Shown here piece by piece: positions 19,677 to 20,620 of a DNA stretch of 20,620 nucleotides. The stretch comes from Tieghemiomyces parasiticus (taxonomy: Eukaryota; Kickxellomycota; Dimargaritomycetes; Dimargaritales; Dimargaritaceae). The position numbers were made by a program, and so were the translations under genes. The DNA lies in contig JANBPT010000860.1 of NCBI GenBank assembly GCA_027575765.1, positions 1-20,620 on the forward strand, read 5' to 3'. Position 1 is the stretch's first letter. Each line of letters opens with the position of its first letter. The notes beneath the pieces were generated by a model, which saw only the letters and a program-made list of their open reading frames with translations, ran no database searches and was not told the DNA's origin.

Positions 19677-20620
19677 CCCACTTACCCGCAACTTTGCCAA
19701 CGAACGTCACGTCGCTGTCGACTCGGGCTTATTTGTTAACCTCCTTCCATTACAGCCTCCTCCGCTCGCAGCCTTTCTCGGATCACTTTTGCCTCTAATA
19801 GCCTAGGCCCCGTTAGAGGTATCCAACCGACTTCAGTGCGCCGAGGTGTCTACCCAGTCCAAGCTCTGACCATTGCCCTCCCCGTCCACAGCGTGACCGC
19901 TACTCTCCGTCGCCTGGCCAATTAGCCCACATACCACTTGCGCCTGTCTAGCCTCCACCCCTTCCTGGCCTAACAGAACGCTACTACCACCGACTCCACT
20001 TCGCCCCTTTCTCGCACCCTATTTTACCTCCGCCGCGGTGCCACTCCCTTTGGCCTTTCTCTTGTCGGCCCTTGCGCCCGTTCACTTCCTGCCCGGTCAC
20101 TCTGTTGCCTCTCCACCACCCTTACACGTGGATTGCCCCATGCCCGCGCCGTGAGTCCGAGCCCCCCCCGTTTCGCTTTACTTTTCACCTCTCCACATCC
20201 TCCAACCCTCCGTTTTGTCGATACGTTGGTACGCCCCATCAGTTAAAGAGTTGTGAGAAAATCGTCCGTCTGTCACCCACCCACCCATTTCCGCTCGCTC
20301 CTTCGTCGCCTCGGCTGCGCTAGTGAGTTGTGCCCACTTTGACCATTTCGCTTATTATTTGGCCCCGCTACACAACCCTTCCCTCTATTAACCCACGTCC
20401 AGCCTAACCCCAGTCCCTTTGGTACGCTATCCTCGCGTCGACCTTCTATACAAATCCTATTACCTTGCCCACCTTCATATCTCACCGCCCCCACCCTTGT
20501 GCGGTCTTTGACCTCCCCACCACATAGTGTGCTCGGCGCACCCCTCTGCTGTGTACTTATGTCCACTTCGACCCTTGTCAGCAACTGTCAACGCCCCTCG
20601 TTCAACTGGTTCTTTGCGTA

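Larger units (their letters stand above)
18931..20620 (+). promoter_or_regulatory. Long pyrimidine-rich promoter/leader of a gene beyond the right edge
   Basis: About 1.7 kb in which the + strand is strongly C/T-rich, including C12 at 18983-18994. TATAAAA at 19459-19465 marks a likely core promoter; from about 19490 the sequence is an uninterrupted C/T-rich leader. A well-formed acceptor (GTTAAC ... ccttccattacag ending at 19755) and GTGAGT donor-like sites (near 20152 and 20322) allow 5'-UTR introns. Open frames of over 100 codons occur here but are rich in Pro, Ser, His and Leu in every + frame, as a pyrimidine-rich sequence must be, and they overlap each other. I read this as regulatory sequence for a rightward gene outside the window. 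Confidence 0.5.

Overview
The window looks like nuclear DNA of a fungus, probably an early-diverging lineage. Introns are short (about 130-340 nt) with GTAAGT-type donors and CTAAC/CTAAT branch-like motifs. Intergenic spaces are moderately compact, coding sequence favours C-ending codons, and a eukaryotic-type uroporphyrinogen decarboxylase sits at the left edge. The fungal placement is inference from gene structure and one recognisable gene; no rRNA or other phylogenetic marker is present.

Layout, left to right. 1-240 (+) is the 3' end of the heme-pathway gene for uroporphyrinogen decarboxylase. 241-2459 has no recognised gene; its right half is the pyrimidine-rich leader of the next gene. 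2460-4139 (+) is a single-exon, 559-residue seven-transmembrane protein with a signal peptide and a large lumenal/extracellular domain resembling a protease-associated (PA) fold. 4659 to about 7930-8000 (+) is a gene of roughly nine or ten exons encoding a leucine-rich, all-helical (HEAT/ARM-like) protein that I cannot name. Several of its splice junctions can be fixed by reading phase, others remain ambiguous, and one appears to be a GC-AG intron. 8974-9324 (+) is a 116-residue coiled-coil protein. 10578-12293 (-) is a two-exon gene for a 497-residue protein with a disordered N-terminus and a SAC3/GANP (PCI-winged-helix)-like C-terminal half. The second exon shows up only when the intron is removed.

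From 12.3 to 18.9 kb I find no gene I can defend. The region holds homopolymer runs, small microsatellites and one striking imperfect hairpin at 17317-17383 (two 18-nt arm sequences, 12+6 bp, interrupted by 3 nt on one side). From 18.9 kb to the right edge the + strand is strongly pyrimidine-rich and carries a TATAAAA box at 19459, best read as the promoter and long 5' leader of a rightward gene beyond the window.

The genes do not form an obvious pathway: heme synthesis, a membrane receptor-like protein, a helical scaffold, a small coiled coil and a possible mRNA-export/splicing-type PCI protein. They share an architectural habit: pyrimidine-rich (on the coding strand) 5' leaders and AATAAA-type 3' signals. 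I did not find a mobile element, CRISPR array, tRNA or rRNA gene.
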